This document shows positions 1-8,556 of a stretch of DNA of 64,000 bases, one piece after another. The stretch is from Bacillota bacterium (GTDB lineage: Bacteria > Bacillota > Clostridia > Acetivibrionales > JAEZXR01): contig JAEZXR010000020.1 of the NCBI GenBank assembly GCA_023419605.1, positions 62,001 to 126,000 on the forward strand. The letters run 5' to 3'. The position numbers and the translations under genes were made by a program. The notes below the pieces were generated by a model. It saw only the letters and a list, made by a program, of their open reading frames with translations, was not told the DNA's origin and searched no databases. Numbering within the stretch: the first letter of the stretch is position 1; every line of letters begins with the position of its first letter.

Positions 1-2
1 TC

Positions 3-2570
3 CACAGGCTTATGCGGGGACAACTGGAGTATATGGGAGTGCTTGCGGGAAAAGATGCTGAAATAGCCCGTAGCAAAACAAAGCTTCGACTGAACTCTTT
101 ATATGAAAGGTGGCTGGAAGAGAGCATACAAATGTTGAGACTGAGTAACCGGTCCAGCTCCGGAACGAATCCGGTAGATATGGATGCTACGTGGAGGGCC
201 TGGGAGGAAAAAAAGGAAGCATGGCTTGGAGATTCGGACATGAAGGCCTATGTGGTTTTGATAGATGCTACACTCAAGGCCTTGCCGGAGATTCTTGCCG
301 GAAAAATACCGGCTACTGATATCCTGTTCCCCGATTCCTCCATGAGGCTGGTGGAAGGAATATACAAAAATAATACAGTTTCCGACTACTTCAATGAAGT
401 GCTTACAGAGACAATAACCGCCTATATGGAGGAACGCCTTGAACGGGAACCGACTGCCCGGATACGGATTATTGAAATCGGTGCAGGCACCGGGGGGACC
501 AGTGCCGGGGTGTTCCGCAAACTGAAGCCTTATAGGGAACATATACAGGAATATTGCTATACGGATATATCAAAAGCGTTTTTGATCCATGCAGAGAAAG
601 AGTACGGACGCGAGAATCCATATCTGACGTATGAAATTTTTAATGTAGAAATGCCGGCTGCCGGACAAAAAGTAAGTATAGGCGGATATGATATTGCCAT
701 TGCAGCCAATGTACTGCATGCTACAAAAAATATACGGCAAACCTTACGGAATACAAAGGCGATTTTACGGAAAAACGGATTGGTCCTGTTAAATGAAATC
801 AGTAGAAATAACCTGTTTGCCCATCTGACCTTTGGGCTTTTGGAGGGATGGTGGCTGTATGAGGATCAAGAACTGCGCATTCCCGGCTGTCCGGGGCTAT
901 ATCCTGAGACATGGAGGGTGGTGCTTGGAAGTGAAGGCTTCCATTCCATATTCTTTCCTGCTGAAAAGATGCATGACTTGGGGCAGCAGATTATCGTTGC
1001 CGGAAGCGATGGAGTTGTTCGTCAAAAGCAGGCCTTTAAGCCGGCTGTATTGCCTGTAAACCGGAGGACAGGTGCTAAGGTGCTGGAAAAGCGGCATCCT
1101 TCGCAAAAGCCTCCGAATGCAAAAGCAGGAGGAGCTTCTCAAGAACTGCTAAAGGAAAAGGCTGCAGCCTATATTAAAAAAACTGTTGGAGAAATACTCA
1201 GAATTCCCGTTGGCAGGATTGATTCCTCTATGCCTTTGGAAAAATACGGGTTGGATTCGATTTTAGTAATTCAATTGTTTAATGCATTCCGCAAAGTGCT
1301 TGATAATGTCAGTAGTACCTTGCTTTTTGAGTATCCGACCATAGATGCCTTGGTAGAGCATTTCATAAAAACGCAAAAGGATTCATTAAGCAAGCTGGTA
1401 GGATTCGAAGAACAGGTTGTGGAGGAAGTTGATGAAAGGCTGGAAGCGGAATACACAACGCCGGCTTTAAGAAAGACAGGATACTTCCTGCCACGTTCCT
1501 ATAATGAAAAAACCGAAACAAGGGAACAGTCAAATCCGGTGGTTCAGGATGCCGCAATCACCGGCCTTTCAGGACGTTATCCCGAGGCAGCCAATGCCAA
1601 TGATAAACCGATGATGTCGGAACAGAAAAAATCCAATCCATCCGACATGGCTACCATGAATAAATTTCCTGAGCTTATCCACCTCAATCAATGTACGCAG
1701 GGACGGCCAATATTCTGGTTCCACGGTGGACTTGGAGGGGTAGAAATCTATAAGGTGATTGCTAAAAAAAGCCGGAGGCCCTTTTACGGGATTCAAGCCA
1801 GAGGCTGGATGACGAACCGTGCACCTATAAATGGGATTGAAGCGATGGCCTTGTATTATGTCCATATCATACAATCCATACAGCCGGAAGGACCGTATGA
1901 TCTAGGCGGATATTCCCTGGGCGGGGTTTTGTCCTATGAAATTACACGCCAGCTGCAGGAAATGGGACAATGCGTTAATACCATTGTCATGCTGGATTCA
2001 ATCTATAATGACGAAATAAGAAAAATGAAAATTTCTCAAAAGGCTCTAATTCTTCAAGCAGTCAACATGGCGTTACTATCCACAATCCAGCAAGAGCCGG
2101 AGAAAATAGCCCGAAAGCTCATTCACCGGGATGAATTAAATCCAGACCTGGAGGAAGAACAGTATTTGAACCAACTTGTCACGCTGGCCAGAAAGCGGGG
2201 CTTGACGAAGACCAAAGCGCAATTGCGTGAATTCATACAGCAATGTACAAAGGCGCAGCAAGCCTATGGGACAGGTGATTATTCCGTATTGCCCATGTCC
2301 GATCCCGGCGGGGTCACTTGCTACTATTTCCGTAACAGGAGCGGATTGCTGTATGGAGAACTGGAACCCTATTTTCTGACTGCCGAGGATAAAGCTGCAA
2401 TAGTTTCTACCGATCATTGGAGAGTGTGGGAGAAAAATTTACCGAATTTTCATAGGACGGATGTGGAATCTTCCAATCACATGATGCTGCTATCCGAACC
2501 TAAGCCCTCAGAAACGATTTTTGCATTTTGCGAGGAATTATATGCAGAAGAAGGGAATGCCGGAATGTGA
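3..2570 (+). CDS. Polyketide synthase terminal module (C-methyltransferase - carrier protein - thioesterase), 5' partial
   Basis: The reading frame is open to the window edge, so this is the C-terminal part of a larger protein; residues are counted from the Met at base 12. A SAM-methyltransferase domain carries the glycine-rich motif EIGAGTGG near residue 155 and a VLHATKN block further on; the segment LLEGWWLYEDQELRIPG is typical of PKS C-methyltransferases. A carrier-protein domain follows (about 378-455) with the phosphopantetheine serine in GLDSI at residue 416. A type I thioesterase closes the protein, with nucleophile Ser635 in GGYSLGG and a likely catalytic His823 in SSNHMM. The thioesterase would release the finished chain, so this is the last module of an assembly line. 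Product unknown. The facing free-standing acyltransferase supports a trans-AT system (inference). Confidence 0.87.
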   Translation, partial: HRLMRGQLEYMGVLAGKDAEIARSKTKLRLNSLYERWLEESIQMLRLSNRSSSGTNPVDMDATWRAWEEKKEAWLGDSDMKAYVVLIDATLKALPEILAGKIPATDILFPDSSMRLVEGIYKNNTVSDYFNEVLTETITAYMEERLEREPTARIRIIEIGAGTGGTSAGVFRKLKPYREHIQEYCYTDISKAFLIHAEKEYGRENPYLTYEIFNVEMPAAGQKVSIGGYDIAIAANVLHATKNIRQTLRNTKAILRKNGLVLLNEISRNNLFAHLTFGLLEGWWLYEDQELRIPGCPGLYPETWRVVLGSEGFHSIFFPAEKMHDLGQQIIVAGSDGVVRQKQAFKPAVLPVNRRTGAKVLEKRHPSQKPPNAKAGGASQELLKEKAAAYIKKTVGEILRIPVGRIDSSMPLEKYGLDSILVIQLFNAFRKVLDNVSSTLLFEYPTIDALVEHFIKTQKDSLSKLVGFEEQVVEEVDERLEAEYTTPALRKTGYFLPRSYNEKTETREQSNPVVQDAAITGLSGRYPEAANANDKPMMSEQKKSNPSDMATMNKFPELIHLNQCTQGRPIFWFHGGLGGVEIYKVIAKKSRRPFYGIQARGWMTNRAPINGIEAMALYYVHIIQSIQPEGPYDLGGYSLGGVLSYEITRQLQEMGQCVNTIVMLDSIYNDEIRKMKISQKALILQAVNMALLSTIQQEPEKIARKLIHRDELNPDLEEEQYLNQLVTLARKRGLTKTKAQLREFIQQCTKAQQAYGTGDYSVLPMSDPGGVTCYYFRNRSGLLYGELEPYFLTAEDKAAIVSTDHWRVWEKNLPNFHRTDVESSNHMMLLSEPKPSETIFAFCEELYAEEGNAGM

Positions 2571-2594
2571 GTGGGAAATCGGATCGATACGGTA

Positions 2595-2635
2595 AACAAA
2601 CAGGAGGCCGCTTTTTAAATGGTCTCTTGTTTGTT
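2595..2635. terminator. Hairpin between convergent PKS and acyltransferase genes
   Basis: A 15-bp inverted repeat (arms 2595-2609 and 2621-2635, two G-T pairs) with a T-rich loop lies between the convergent stop codons and overlaps the end of the acyltransferase gene. No long T tract follows on either strand, so a bidirectional terminator role is plausible but not certain. Confidence 0.45.
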
Positions 2636-3904
2636 AGCTCTCTTTTCACCGTTCCAGTTGAAGTCATCCTGTATCCCATTTTTATTCAAAATGTTTTGAA
2701 GCGTTTCAGTCTGAACATCAATAGGAAGTTTCTTCGTTGAAAAAATCAAAGCAAGCATCTGCAGTGCTTCCTTTACTTGTTCTTTTGACGGTTCGACAAA
2801 TTCCTTTTCGATAAAACTTTGAATTTTCCGAATTTTCTCGTAAGGTTCTACTACACCTTTTAAATATTCTTCCTCGCAAGGGTTATAATTGGGAGCAGCG
2901 GCGGCGGCAGCGAGGCAGTCGGTGATTACTTTATTCTGCGTTTTCTCCGTATAACCGCTTCCTTCCAATAACCCTGCAAGTGCTTGCCTGCTTGTTTTCT
3001 GATCAAAGCATACGGTGGATATGTTCTTTGCATCAAGTTTCAGCAGGTCACTGAGTATACCCTGAGGACCCAGTTCGATAGTCATTGTAATGCCGAGTGC
3101 TTGAAAATATTCTAAGGTCTTCGTCCATTGTACAGGGTACATCATTTGCCTGACAAGTAAATCCCCAATGTCCTTATGACTCGGATAGGGTTTTCCTGTG
3201 AAGTTGGATATTACAGGATACCTGAAGCTGTTAAAATTGCATTTCTCCAATTCGGCTTTCAGCTTATCGGCGGCTGGTTTCATTAAAGCGCAATGAAAGG
3301 GTGCACTTCCTATTAATGGTGTGACCTGCCCTCCTAATTTCAATATCTTGTCTTCTACGGCCAATACAGTATCCAGATGGCCTGAAACGGCAACCTGCTT
3401 TGACGAGGTATAACACGAAACCGTTGCTGTTTTTTCCTCGGTGGAACTTTCTTTGCACGTATTCTCCACTGTAGATGCATCAATCCCATCTATGATTGTC
3501 ATACAGGAGTCTCCGGCATCCGCAATTTCATGGGCAAGCAGACTCCGTAACCGCACAATCCTGAGAGCATCTGCAAATCTGAAGGCACCGCTGCAGGCCA
3601 GGGCGGAGTATTCTCCAAGGCTGTGACCGGCACAAACCTGAGGCCGTATTCCATATTCATTCATAAATATCCTGAATGCTGCAACACTTGACGTGAAAAT
3701 AGCCGGAAGGGCATTTTGAGTCATTGACAGTTCACCCAGGCTTCCTTCAAAGCAAAGATTTTTCAAATTGAATCCCAAAACATCATTTGCTTCCTCAAAA
3801 GTTTGCCGTGCTGCAGGAAATTGATCGTAAAAAGCCTTTGACATTCCTACATACTGAGAACCTTGTCCGGGAAATATAAATGCAATTTTTTGTGGAGTAG
3901 ACAT
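2615..3904 (-). CDS. Free-standing malonyl-CoA:ACP acyltransferase (FabD-like, trans-AT type)
   Basis: The 429-residue protein starts with the FabD signature IFPGQGSQYVGM (residues 10-21) and has the catalytic serine in GHSLGE (Ser95), with the expected downstream histidine in SAPFHCALM. Enzymes of this family move malonyl groups from CoA to acyl carrier proteins. It is about 120 residues longer than a housekeeping FabD (about 310); the extra C-terminal part (from about 300) is alanine-rich and then charged and helical. It converges on a PKS gene whose visible part lacks an AT domain, and no fatty-acid genes flank it. It therefore most likely loads the PKS in trans (inference). The ribosome site AGGAAGAG precedes the ATG. 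Confidence 0.85.
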   Translation of the reverse strand: MSTPQKIAFIFPGQGSQYVGMSKAFYDQFPAARQTFEEANDVLGFNLKNLCFEGSLGELSMTQNALPAIFTSSVAAFRIFMNEYGIRPQVCAGHSLGEYSALACSGAFRFADALRIVRLRSLLAHEIADAGDSCMTIIDGIDASTVENTCKESSTEEKTATVSCYTSSKQVAVSGHLDTVLAVEDKILKLGGQVTPLIGSAPFHCALMKPAADKLKAELEKCNFNSFRYPVISNFTGKPYPSHKDIGDLLVRQMMYPVQWTKTLEYFQALGITMTIELGPQGILSDLLKLDAKNISTVCFDQKTSRQALAGLLEGSGYTEKTQNKVITDCLAAAAAAPNYNPCEEEYLKGVVEPYEKIRKIQSFIEKEFVEPSKEQVKEALQMLALIFSTKKLPIDVQTETLQNILNKNGIQDDFNWNGEKRANKQETI

Positions 3905-4511
3905 TTATATATCTCTTCCTTTCGCTATAAATATTCTTATCAATAACAAGAGAGACTTACTTTTCAGTATTACCTTAAGGAACTTTAATTTGGTAGTATG
4001 TAACTTTCAAAATCATATACAAACTAATTTTACCATTTATTTCAACACATCTCAATAGATTCTGTATCTTTCCCCCATTATTGGAAGAAATGAGTGATCT
4101 CCGCTTTTAGCAAAGTGCATTTCATCCACCGCCTGTTATTTTCGCCTGGAACTTCAATTTACCGGTTGCCTATTAAACAGACACACGCTCCCTTGTGGCT
4201 TAGGATTTACTGACATGCGTACATATCCACCTTCCGGGTTTGCCGCTTTCAAAAAGCCGGATTTCCCGGGTAACAACAAGCAATGTGGTTTTACAAGGGA
4301 ATATTTACTATTTCCCAGATATATTTATTGTATATATTTGGATGTCGGTGTATAATTATGGAAAACTACAGATGGTTACCCCGTAAAGAAGATAGCAATA
4401 GAGATTGCAATAAAATGTAAAGGTGACGAAGCAAAAAACATTTTCCTTCTGTAGTATATGAAATCCACTGAATAATAAGGGCCACCGAGAAGTATTTGAG
4501 GGGGAAGCAGT
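3905..4511. other. Divergent intergenic region between acyltransferase and patatin genes
   Basis: About 600 bases without a supported gene. It holds a probable promoter for the patatin gene (4328-4356, listed separately) and a GC-rich imperfect inverted repeat around 4236-4271 (CCGGG...CCCGG with inner GCTTT...AAAGC). No clear promoter for the minus-strand acyltransferase was identified. Confidence 0.5.
4328..4356 (+). promoter_or_regulatory. Sigma-A-type promoter upstream of patatin gene
   Basis: TTGTAT and TATAAT are separated by 17 bp. Transcription would start near 4363, giving a leader of about 150 bases before the patatin start codon. Confidence 0.5.
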
Positions 4512-5495
4512 ATGAAAACAGTGAGAATCCTATCCATTGACGGTGGAGGAATCCGGGGATTAATACCTGCAATGGTACTGGCCAAAATAGAAAAAATGAC
4601 ATCAAAACCCATATGCAGATTGTTTGATCTTATTGCGGGTACCTCTACGGGAGGCATTTTGTCCCTCGGCTTAACAATGCCCGCAAACAAAGATAAGGGA
4701 TTGCCGGCCTATGGTGCAGGGGATCTTATCAGTCTTTACTCGGACAATGGCAAAAAGATATTTTCCAGTGGCATATTCCACAAGATTATTTCAATGAATG
4801 GTATCGCGAAGGAAAAGTACCCTTCCTCAGGCATTGAAGCGTTATTGAAGCAATATTTCGGTTCGGCAAGGCTGTCAGAGGCTTTAACTCCAGTTTTAAT
4901 CCCATCTTATGAAATTGGGCTTAGAACACCTTTCTTTTTTAAAAGTGAATATGCAAGAGACCCGCTTAAAAGTGGCTATGATTTCTACATTTGGCAGGTA
5001 GCCAGGGCTACTTCGGCGGCACCGACCTATTTTGAACCGTGTAAGATCCGGATAAATGACGAAAATGGAGCGGATTACTATACACTTATAGACGGGGGAG
5101 TATATGCGAATAACCCGGCGATGTGTGCTTTTGCCGAAGCAAAAACGATGTTTGAAAAAACAGCGGACATTGTACTTGTGTCTCTTGGCACTGGGGAGTT
5201 AACACGAAGTATACCCTATGACGATGCAAAGGATTGGGGAGCGGTAAAATGGGCGAAGTCAATTCTAGGCACTGTATTTGACGGTGTGAGTGATACTGTG
5301 GATTATCAACTGCGCCAGCTGTTAAAAAAAGATAAGTATTTTCGGCTGCAGGCCAGCCTCGCGCAATTAGGCAAAGATGAAATGGATGATGCCAGCGATG
5401 AAAACATACATGAATTAAAGCTTCTAGGGAGTAGTCTCATCGACGAATGTGAGAAAAATGGTGTCCTCGAAAGGCTGTGTTCTCAACTGATGTGA
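4512..5495 (+). CDS. Patatin-like phospholipase
   Basis: A 327-residue single-domain patatin acyl hydrolase. The oxyanion-hole motif DGGGIRG is at residues 10-16, the nucleophile elbow GTSTG at 43-47 (Ser45) and the catalytic-dyad aspartate in DGGVYANNP near residue 194, so all catalytic elements are present. Such enzymes cleave acyl groups from phospholipids or neutral lipids. No signal peptide or membrane segment is visible, so it is expected to be cytoplasmic. The ribosome site GAGGGGG lies 7 bases before the ATG. It stands alone: no nucleotide cyclase is adjacent, so there is no support for a CBASS effector role. Confidence 0.88.
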   Translation: MKTVRILSIDGGGIRGLIPAMVLAKIEKMTSKPICRLFDLIAGTSTGGILSLGLTMPANKDKGLPAYGAGDLISLYSDNGKKIFSSGIFHKIISMNGIAKEKYPSSGIEALLKQYFGSARLSEALTPVLIPSYEIGLRTPFFFKSEYARDPLKSGYDFYIWQVARATSAAPTYFEPCKIRINDENGADYYTLIDGGVYANNPAMCAFAEAKTMFEKTADIVLVSLGTGELTRSIPYDDAKDWGAVKWAKSILGTVFDGVSDTVDYQLRQLLKKDKYFRLQASLAQLGKDEMDDASDENIHELKLLGSSLIDECEKNGVLERLCSQLM

Positions 5496-5527
5496 TTCGT
5501 TTCAACAGATGATGTATTCTTTCGCTG

Positions 5528-5554
5528 CAATTGTTTATAGTTTCGTAACAATTG
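5528..5554 (+). terminator. Possible weak terminator after patatin gene
   Basis: An 8-bp A+T-rich stem (CAATTGTT / AACAATTG) with an 11-base loop is followed by TTTGTTTTT. The stem is weak. Confidence 0.35.
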
Positions 5555-5643
5555 TTTGTTTTTAATTTACATAATTGAAACAGTATTGACATAAAGAGAT
5601 AGTATAATGTAAATAGGGTTAAACGATTTTAGGGGGTGCAGAT

Positions 5644-5787
5644 ATGGTTAGTATTCCTAAAGATATTGCAGAGAAATTTGGGACTGTAGACGGAGAATAT
5701 TTGTATTACAGCGGGTGGAAGTATAAGATTATAAGCCATGACGTAGAGCGGTATATAGCAAACCCCATAGGCAGAGAGAATAACTAA
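5644..5787 (+). CDS. Small protein of unknown function (47 aa)
   Basis: An ATG 6 bases behind a strong AGGGGGTG ribosome site opens a 47-codon frame encoding a soluble protein starting MVSIPKDIAEKFGTVDGEY and rich in aromatic residues (YLYYSGWKYK). A terminator follows directly. A TATAAT box at 5603-5608 lies upstream, but the TTGACA at 5586-5591 is only 11 bp away from it, too close for a standard pair. I do not recognise the family; the good ribosome site, own terminator and short spacing argue for a real gene. Confidence 0.55.
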   Translation: MVSIPKDIAEKFGTVDGEYLYYSGWKYKIISHDVERYIANPIGRENN

Positions 5788-5805
5788 AGGCAGTAATTAA
5801 AATAT

Positions 5806-5829
5806 GGGCCGAAAGGCTCTTTTATTTTA
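5806..5829 (+). terminator. Terminator of the 47-aa small gene
   Basis: A 5-bp GC stem (GGGCC / GGCTC, one G-T pair) capped by a GAAA tetraloop is followed by TTTTATTTT. Confidence 0.6.
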
Positions 5830-5951
5830 CGGTCAAAACCATCCGCTGTGAGGGCAGCAGGATATGTATGTGGCCGACATGAATTTTAGTCTGCCTTAGG
5901 GCTCAAGTCCTGGTTCGGCACCATACGCTTACAGGGTTGGAGCAACGGACT

Positions 5952-6128
5952 CTAGATAACTTTGGGCGAACTCCCTTTAGATAATTTATTGGTAAATTCT
6001 CTTAACTCCTGTATGTCCCGGTCCAATTCTTTCGAATTGGTAGAAATGAGGTTGCTTAATAAGGCAGTATCATAGGAAAACAAATTTTTCTCCATAGCAT
6101 TAGTATTTATAAGCAGTGTATCCATCAT
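5952..6128 (-). CDS. Small protein (58 aa), possibly Spo0E-like
   Basis: On the minus strand a tandem ATG-ATG is preceded at 8 bases by AAAGGAGA and opens a 58-codon frame. The protein is helical and polar and contains NSKELDRDIQEL (about residues 31-42), which resembles the conserved SQxLDxLI helix of Spo0E-type aspartyl-phosphate phosphatases, proteins of this size that dephosphorylate Spo0A in spore formers. The first helix lacks the usual Arg/Leu pattern, so family membership is tentative. It stands alone between plus-strand genes. No terminator was seen in the bases immediately following it. Confidence 0.45.
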   Translation of the reverse strand: MMDTLLINTNAMEKNLFSYDTALLSNLISTNSKELDRDIQELREFTNKLSKGSSPKVI

Positions 6129-6496
6129 ATCAATGTCTCCTTTTAGCGAATCACTCTATGTTCAATTGTACGCAAGAAATATTGATATTGTGTGTTCATT
6201 TTATTAAGTAAGCAGTTAAATGAATATTAACTTTCTATAATGGTTAATGGATGAATGACACTGGACATCTGGATGGATTGATATAGCACAAGTCTAAAAA
6301 TAGTCAAGGCTTATACTTTCTTTTTCAAAAATTCTTTTGGTTATTTTCATATGAAATGCACAAAATAAACGATGAGAAATTTTGAAAGCAATACTTTATT
6401 GAATGCGTATAACGGTAAAAAGGCTATACAAAAATCAGTTTTTTCCCATGCGTTATTGTATAGCTCGTTTCCTATGCGATAAAAGGGAGGGCGAAT
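6129..6496. other. Leader region of rpsN with inverted repeat
   Basis: An A+T-rich region without a gene. A perfect 9-bp inverted repeat (arms 6423-6431 and 6456-6464, GCTATACAA / TTGTATAGC) lies about 33 bases before the S14 start codon. It could be an operator or a translational control hairpin. No clear -35/-10 pair with normal spacing was found. Confidence 0.4.
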
Positions 6497-6682
6497 ATGG
6501 CAAAAAAATCTTTGGTAATTAAGCAGGGAAGAAGTCCTAAATATAAAGTCAGGGCCTACAACCGGTGCAAACTCTGCGGTAGGCCTCACGCATACATGCG
6601 AAAATTTGGAATCTGCCGTTTATGCTTCAGAGAGTTGGCGTATAAAGGGCAGATTCCCGGTATCAGAAAGTCCAGTTGGTAA
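6497..6682 (+). CDS. rpsN: 30S ribosomal protein S14, zinc-binding type (S14Z)
   Basis: The 61-residue protein matches type Z S14 over its full length. It carries the zinc ribbon Cys24-x2-Cys27 and Cys40-x2-Cys43 and the family's C-terminal GQIPGIRKSSW. S14 binds 16S rRNA in the head of the small subunit. GGGAGGGCG precedes the ATG. Normally the type Z gene lies within the spc ribosomal operon between L5 and S8 genes; here it stands alone with its own terminator. It may be a second copy, or the operon copy may be missing or of the zinc-free type; the window cannot decide. Confidence 0.95.
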   Translation: MAKKSLVIKQGRSPKYKVRAYNRCKLCGRPHAYMRKFGICRLCFRELAYKGQIPGIRKSSW

Positions 6683-6699
6683 GTTGCCGGTATTTTTAG

Positions 6700-6727
6700 C
6701 CTTCTGGTAAAACTGTCGGAAGGTTTT
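6700..6727 (+). terminator. Terminator of rpsN
   Basis: An 8-bp stem (6700-6707 with 6716-6723, two G-T pairs) with a 7-8 base loop is followed by TTTTA. Confidence 0.6.
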
Positions 6728-6807
6728 ATATTGACCGGATGGCATTTCTATTTTATGCTTTACAGCATTACACTTATTTTTTTTAATGGATATCCATAAA
6801 TAAAGAT

Positions 6808-6831
6808 GGCTCGAGAAAATTTTCTCGAGCC
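6808..6831 (-). terminator. Terminator of DAHP synthase gene (24-bp perfect palindrome)
   Basis: A perfect palindrome built on CTCGAGAAAATTTTCTCGAG is flanked, in the minus-strand direction, by ATCTTTATTTAT. It lies about 63 bases downstream of the DAHP synthase stop codon. Confidence 0.6.
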
Positions 6832-6893
6832 TCAAATATTGTTGCGTTTTTAGTTAGATATAAGTTGTAACTGTAAACTTACCTCATCCCGTC

Positions 6894-7907
6894 TTAGAGG
6901 GTCCTTCCTACTGCTTCGGCTACTCGTGACAGCTCGTTCATAAGTTCCTGGAATTTATCGGGGCGCAGGGATTGGGGACCGTCACAAAGGGCAGTGCAGG
7001 GGTCGGAATGAACTTCTATAATCAGTCCGTCAGCACCGGTTGCGATAGCACCTTTGGAGAGCGGTGCTACATATTTCCACGTACCCGAAGCATGGCTGGG
7101 ATCGATAACAATGGGGAGGTGAGAAAGCTCCTTGACCACGGGAATGGCGCTGATATCAAGTGTGTTCCGTGTAGCTGTTTCATAGGTGCGGATTCCTCTT
7201 TCACAAAGGATGATCTTTTCGTTTCCCTCTGCCATAATATACTCTGCTGCCATTAACCACTCTTCAATGGTAGCGCATAATCCTCTTTTTAAAAGGATCG
7301 CTTTGCCAGAAGCGCCGCATTCCTGTAAGAGCTTGAAATTCTGCATATTCCTTGCTCCGATCTGGATAATATCCGTATAGGAGGCCACCATCTCTACATC
7401 ACGGGTATCCACCACTTCGGTAACGATAGGAAGTCCTGTTGCCTCTCTGGCAGCAACCATGATTTTTAGTCCATCCTCTTCCAGTCCCTTGAAAGCATAG
7501 GGTGAGGTACGCGGTTTAAAAGCACCGCCGCGAAGTATTTTCGCACCGGCTGCCTTTACTTTGAAAGCGGTATCGATAAAAATATCTTCGTTTTCTATAG
7601 CACAGGGACCCGCCATGACGACCAGTTCATCACCACCGATTTTTACGTTTCCTACCTCGATAACGGATGGATTTTTTCTTAGCTCACGGCCAGCCAGCTT
7701 ATAAGGTCGCATAATAGGTACCAGGCTCTCCACACCGGGCATACTGGCAATAGAGTGACTGCTCAAAAGTCTTTTGTCTCCGATGGCACCGATGACGGTT
7801 TTAATTTCACCATAAATGGGGTGAGTTTTAAAGCCTAACTCAACAAGCTTGCTTTCAACACTGTCGATTTCCTCTCTGGTTGCATTTTGATTCATTACAA
7901 TAATCAT
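6894..7907 (-). CDS. aroF: 3-deoxy-7-phosphoheptulonate synthase (DAHP synthase, type I-beta)
   Basis: The 337-residue enzyme condenses phosphoenolpyruvate and erythrose-4-phosphate, the first step of aromatic amino acid synthesis. An N-terminal ferredoxin-like regulatory domain (about 1-70, MIIVMNQNATREEI...) precedes the TIM-barrel catalytic domain, with the motifs MAGPCAIEN, GGAFKPRTSPYAF and IVIDPSHASGT. The N-terminal domain is the one that confers feedback control in type I-beta enzymes. GGAGG lies 8 bases before the ATG. The gene is monocistronic within this window: promoter, T-box leader and terminator are all visible around it, so expression should respond to an uncharged tRNA, presumably an aromatic one. 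Confidence 0.95.
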   Translation of the reverse strand: MIIVMNQNATREEIDSVESKLVELGFKTHPIYGEIKTVIGAIGDKRLLSSHSIASMPGVESLVPIMRPYKLAGRELRKNPSVIEVGNVKIGGDELVVMAGPCAIENEDIFIDTAFKVKAAGAKILRGGAFKPRTSPYAFKGLEEDGLKIMVAAREATGLPIVTEVVDTRDVEMVASYTDIIQIGARNMQNFKLLQECGASGKAILLKRGLCATIEEWLMAAEYIMAEGNEKIILCERGIRTYETATRNTLDISAIPVVKELSHLPIVIDPSHASGTWKYVAPLSKGAIATGADGLIIEVHSDPCTALCDGPQSLRPDKFQELMNELSRVAEAVGRTL

Positions 7908-7994
7908 ATAAAAAACCTCCTTAAATTTTGTTCTTACTCAAAGTCCGGCCCCCTGGGATGATAATTAGTGGCCTATATCGCAGCCTTTTATAGG

Positions 7995-8265
7995 CAAAAT
8001 AAAAACTCCTCATCCCTGTGCAAGGGACGAGGAGTATATTCCACGCGGTACCACCCAAATTGGCAAAAGCCCACTTCATATGTACGGGACGAATCATCCG
8101 ATACACTCTTTCCAATAACGGTGAAAGTTCCGGTTTAGCCTACTGGAGGCGGTGTACGGAAAAGTACAACAGCCAAGGATTCAGCCAACAGCTCTAAGGA
8201 GAACTTCCGTTATACCACTCTACCGGGCTTTCACCACCTCCGGCTCGCTGAGAAAGTTAATTATA
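7995..8265 (-). promoter_or_regulatory. T-box leader controlling DAHP synthase
   Basis: On the minus strand the conserved T-box GGGTGGTACCGCG (8056-8044) is followed by a terminator hairpin (8035-8005) and a T run. Upstream is a Stem I with a closing helix CGTTATA / TATAACG and a distal loop AGGTGGTGAAAGC closed by GCCGG / CCGGT. The specifier codon could not be fixed: UGG (Trp, bases 8217-8215) and UUC (Phe, bases 8203-8201) are the candidates on the 3' side of Stem I. Binding of uncharged tRNA would prevent termination. Confidence 0.92.
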
Positions 8266-8314
8266 ACGTACTTTTCCTTTTCATAGCATTTATCGCTTAA
8301 ATAAACTTTGTTCT

Positions 8315-8343
8315 ATTATATGCTGTAAGTCTGAAAGAGTCAA
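8315..8343 (-). promoter_or_regulatory. Promoter of the T-box/DAHP synthase transcript
   Basis: TTGACT (8343-8338) and TATAAT (8320-8315) on the minus strand with an exact 17-bp spacer, immediately upstream of the T-box leader. Confidence 0.8.
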
Positions 8344-8385
8344 CAACGAATATTATTATAAATTTGAGAAATTTTTCATATATTA

Positions 8386-8416
8386 TTGCAAATAATTCTA
8401 CTTCTTCTGATATAAT
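8386..8416 (+). promoter_or_regulatory. Extended -10 promoter of the M42 peptidase operon
   Basis: TGATATAAT (8408-8416) is an extended -10 element; TTGCAA (8386-8391) lies 19 bp upstream of the hexamer. Predicted leader about 135 bases. Confidence 0.5.
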
Positions 8417-8556
8417 CTATATGTATACTCCGCACAGGGAATAAATAGACAGGGAAGCGGAATATTAAATGTGCTGCGGTTACAGGGAAATTAAGATAGA
8501 AAACCGGCCAAGCGCATAATAATGTAAGGAAAAAAGACGGACAAAGAGGTGACAAT

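Noticed and set aside
4512..5495. Patatin as effector of a CBASS anti-phage system
   Set aside because: No CD-NTase cyclase or other CBASS gene lies nearby; a stand-alone patatin lipase is the simpler reading.
5586..5608. TTGACA and TATAAT as a promoter pair before the 47-aa gene
   Set aside because: The two hexamers are only 11 bp apart, too short for a sigma-A promoter; not listed as a pair.
5890..5935. tRNA-like 3' end (GGTTCGGCACCA)
   Set aside because: The bases around it do not fold into a T arm or acceptor stem, and no cloverleaf can be drawn.
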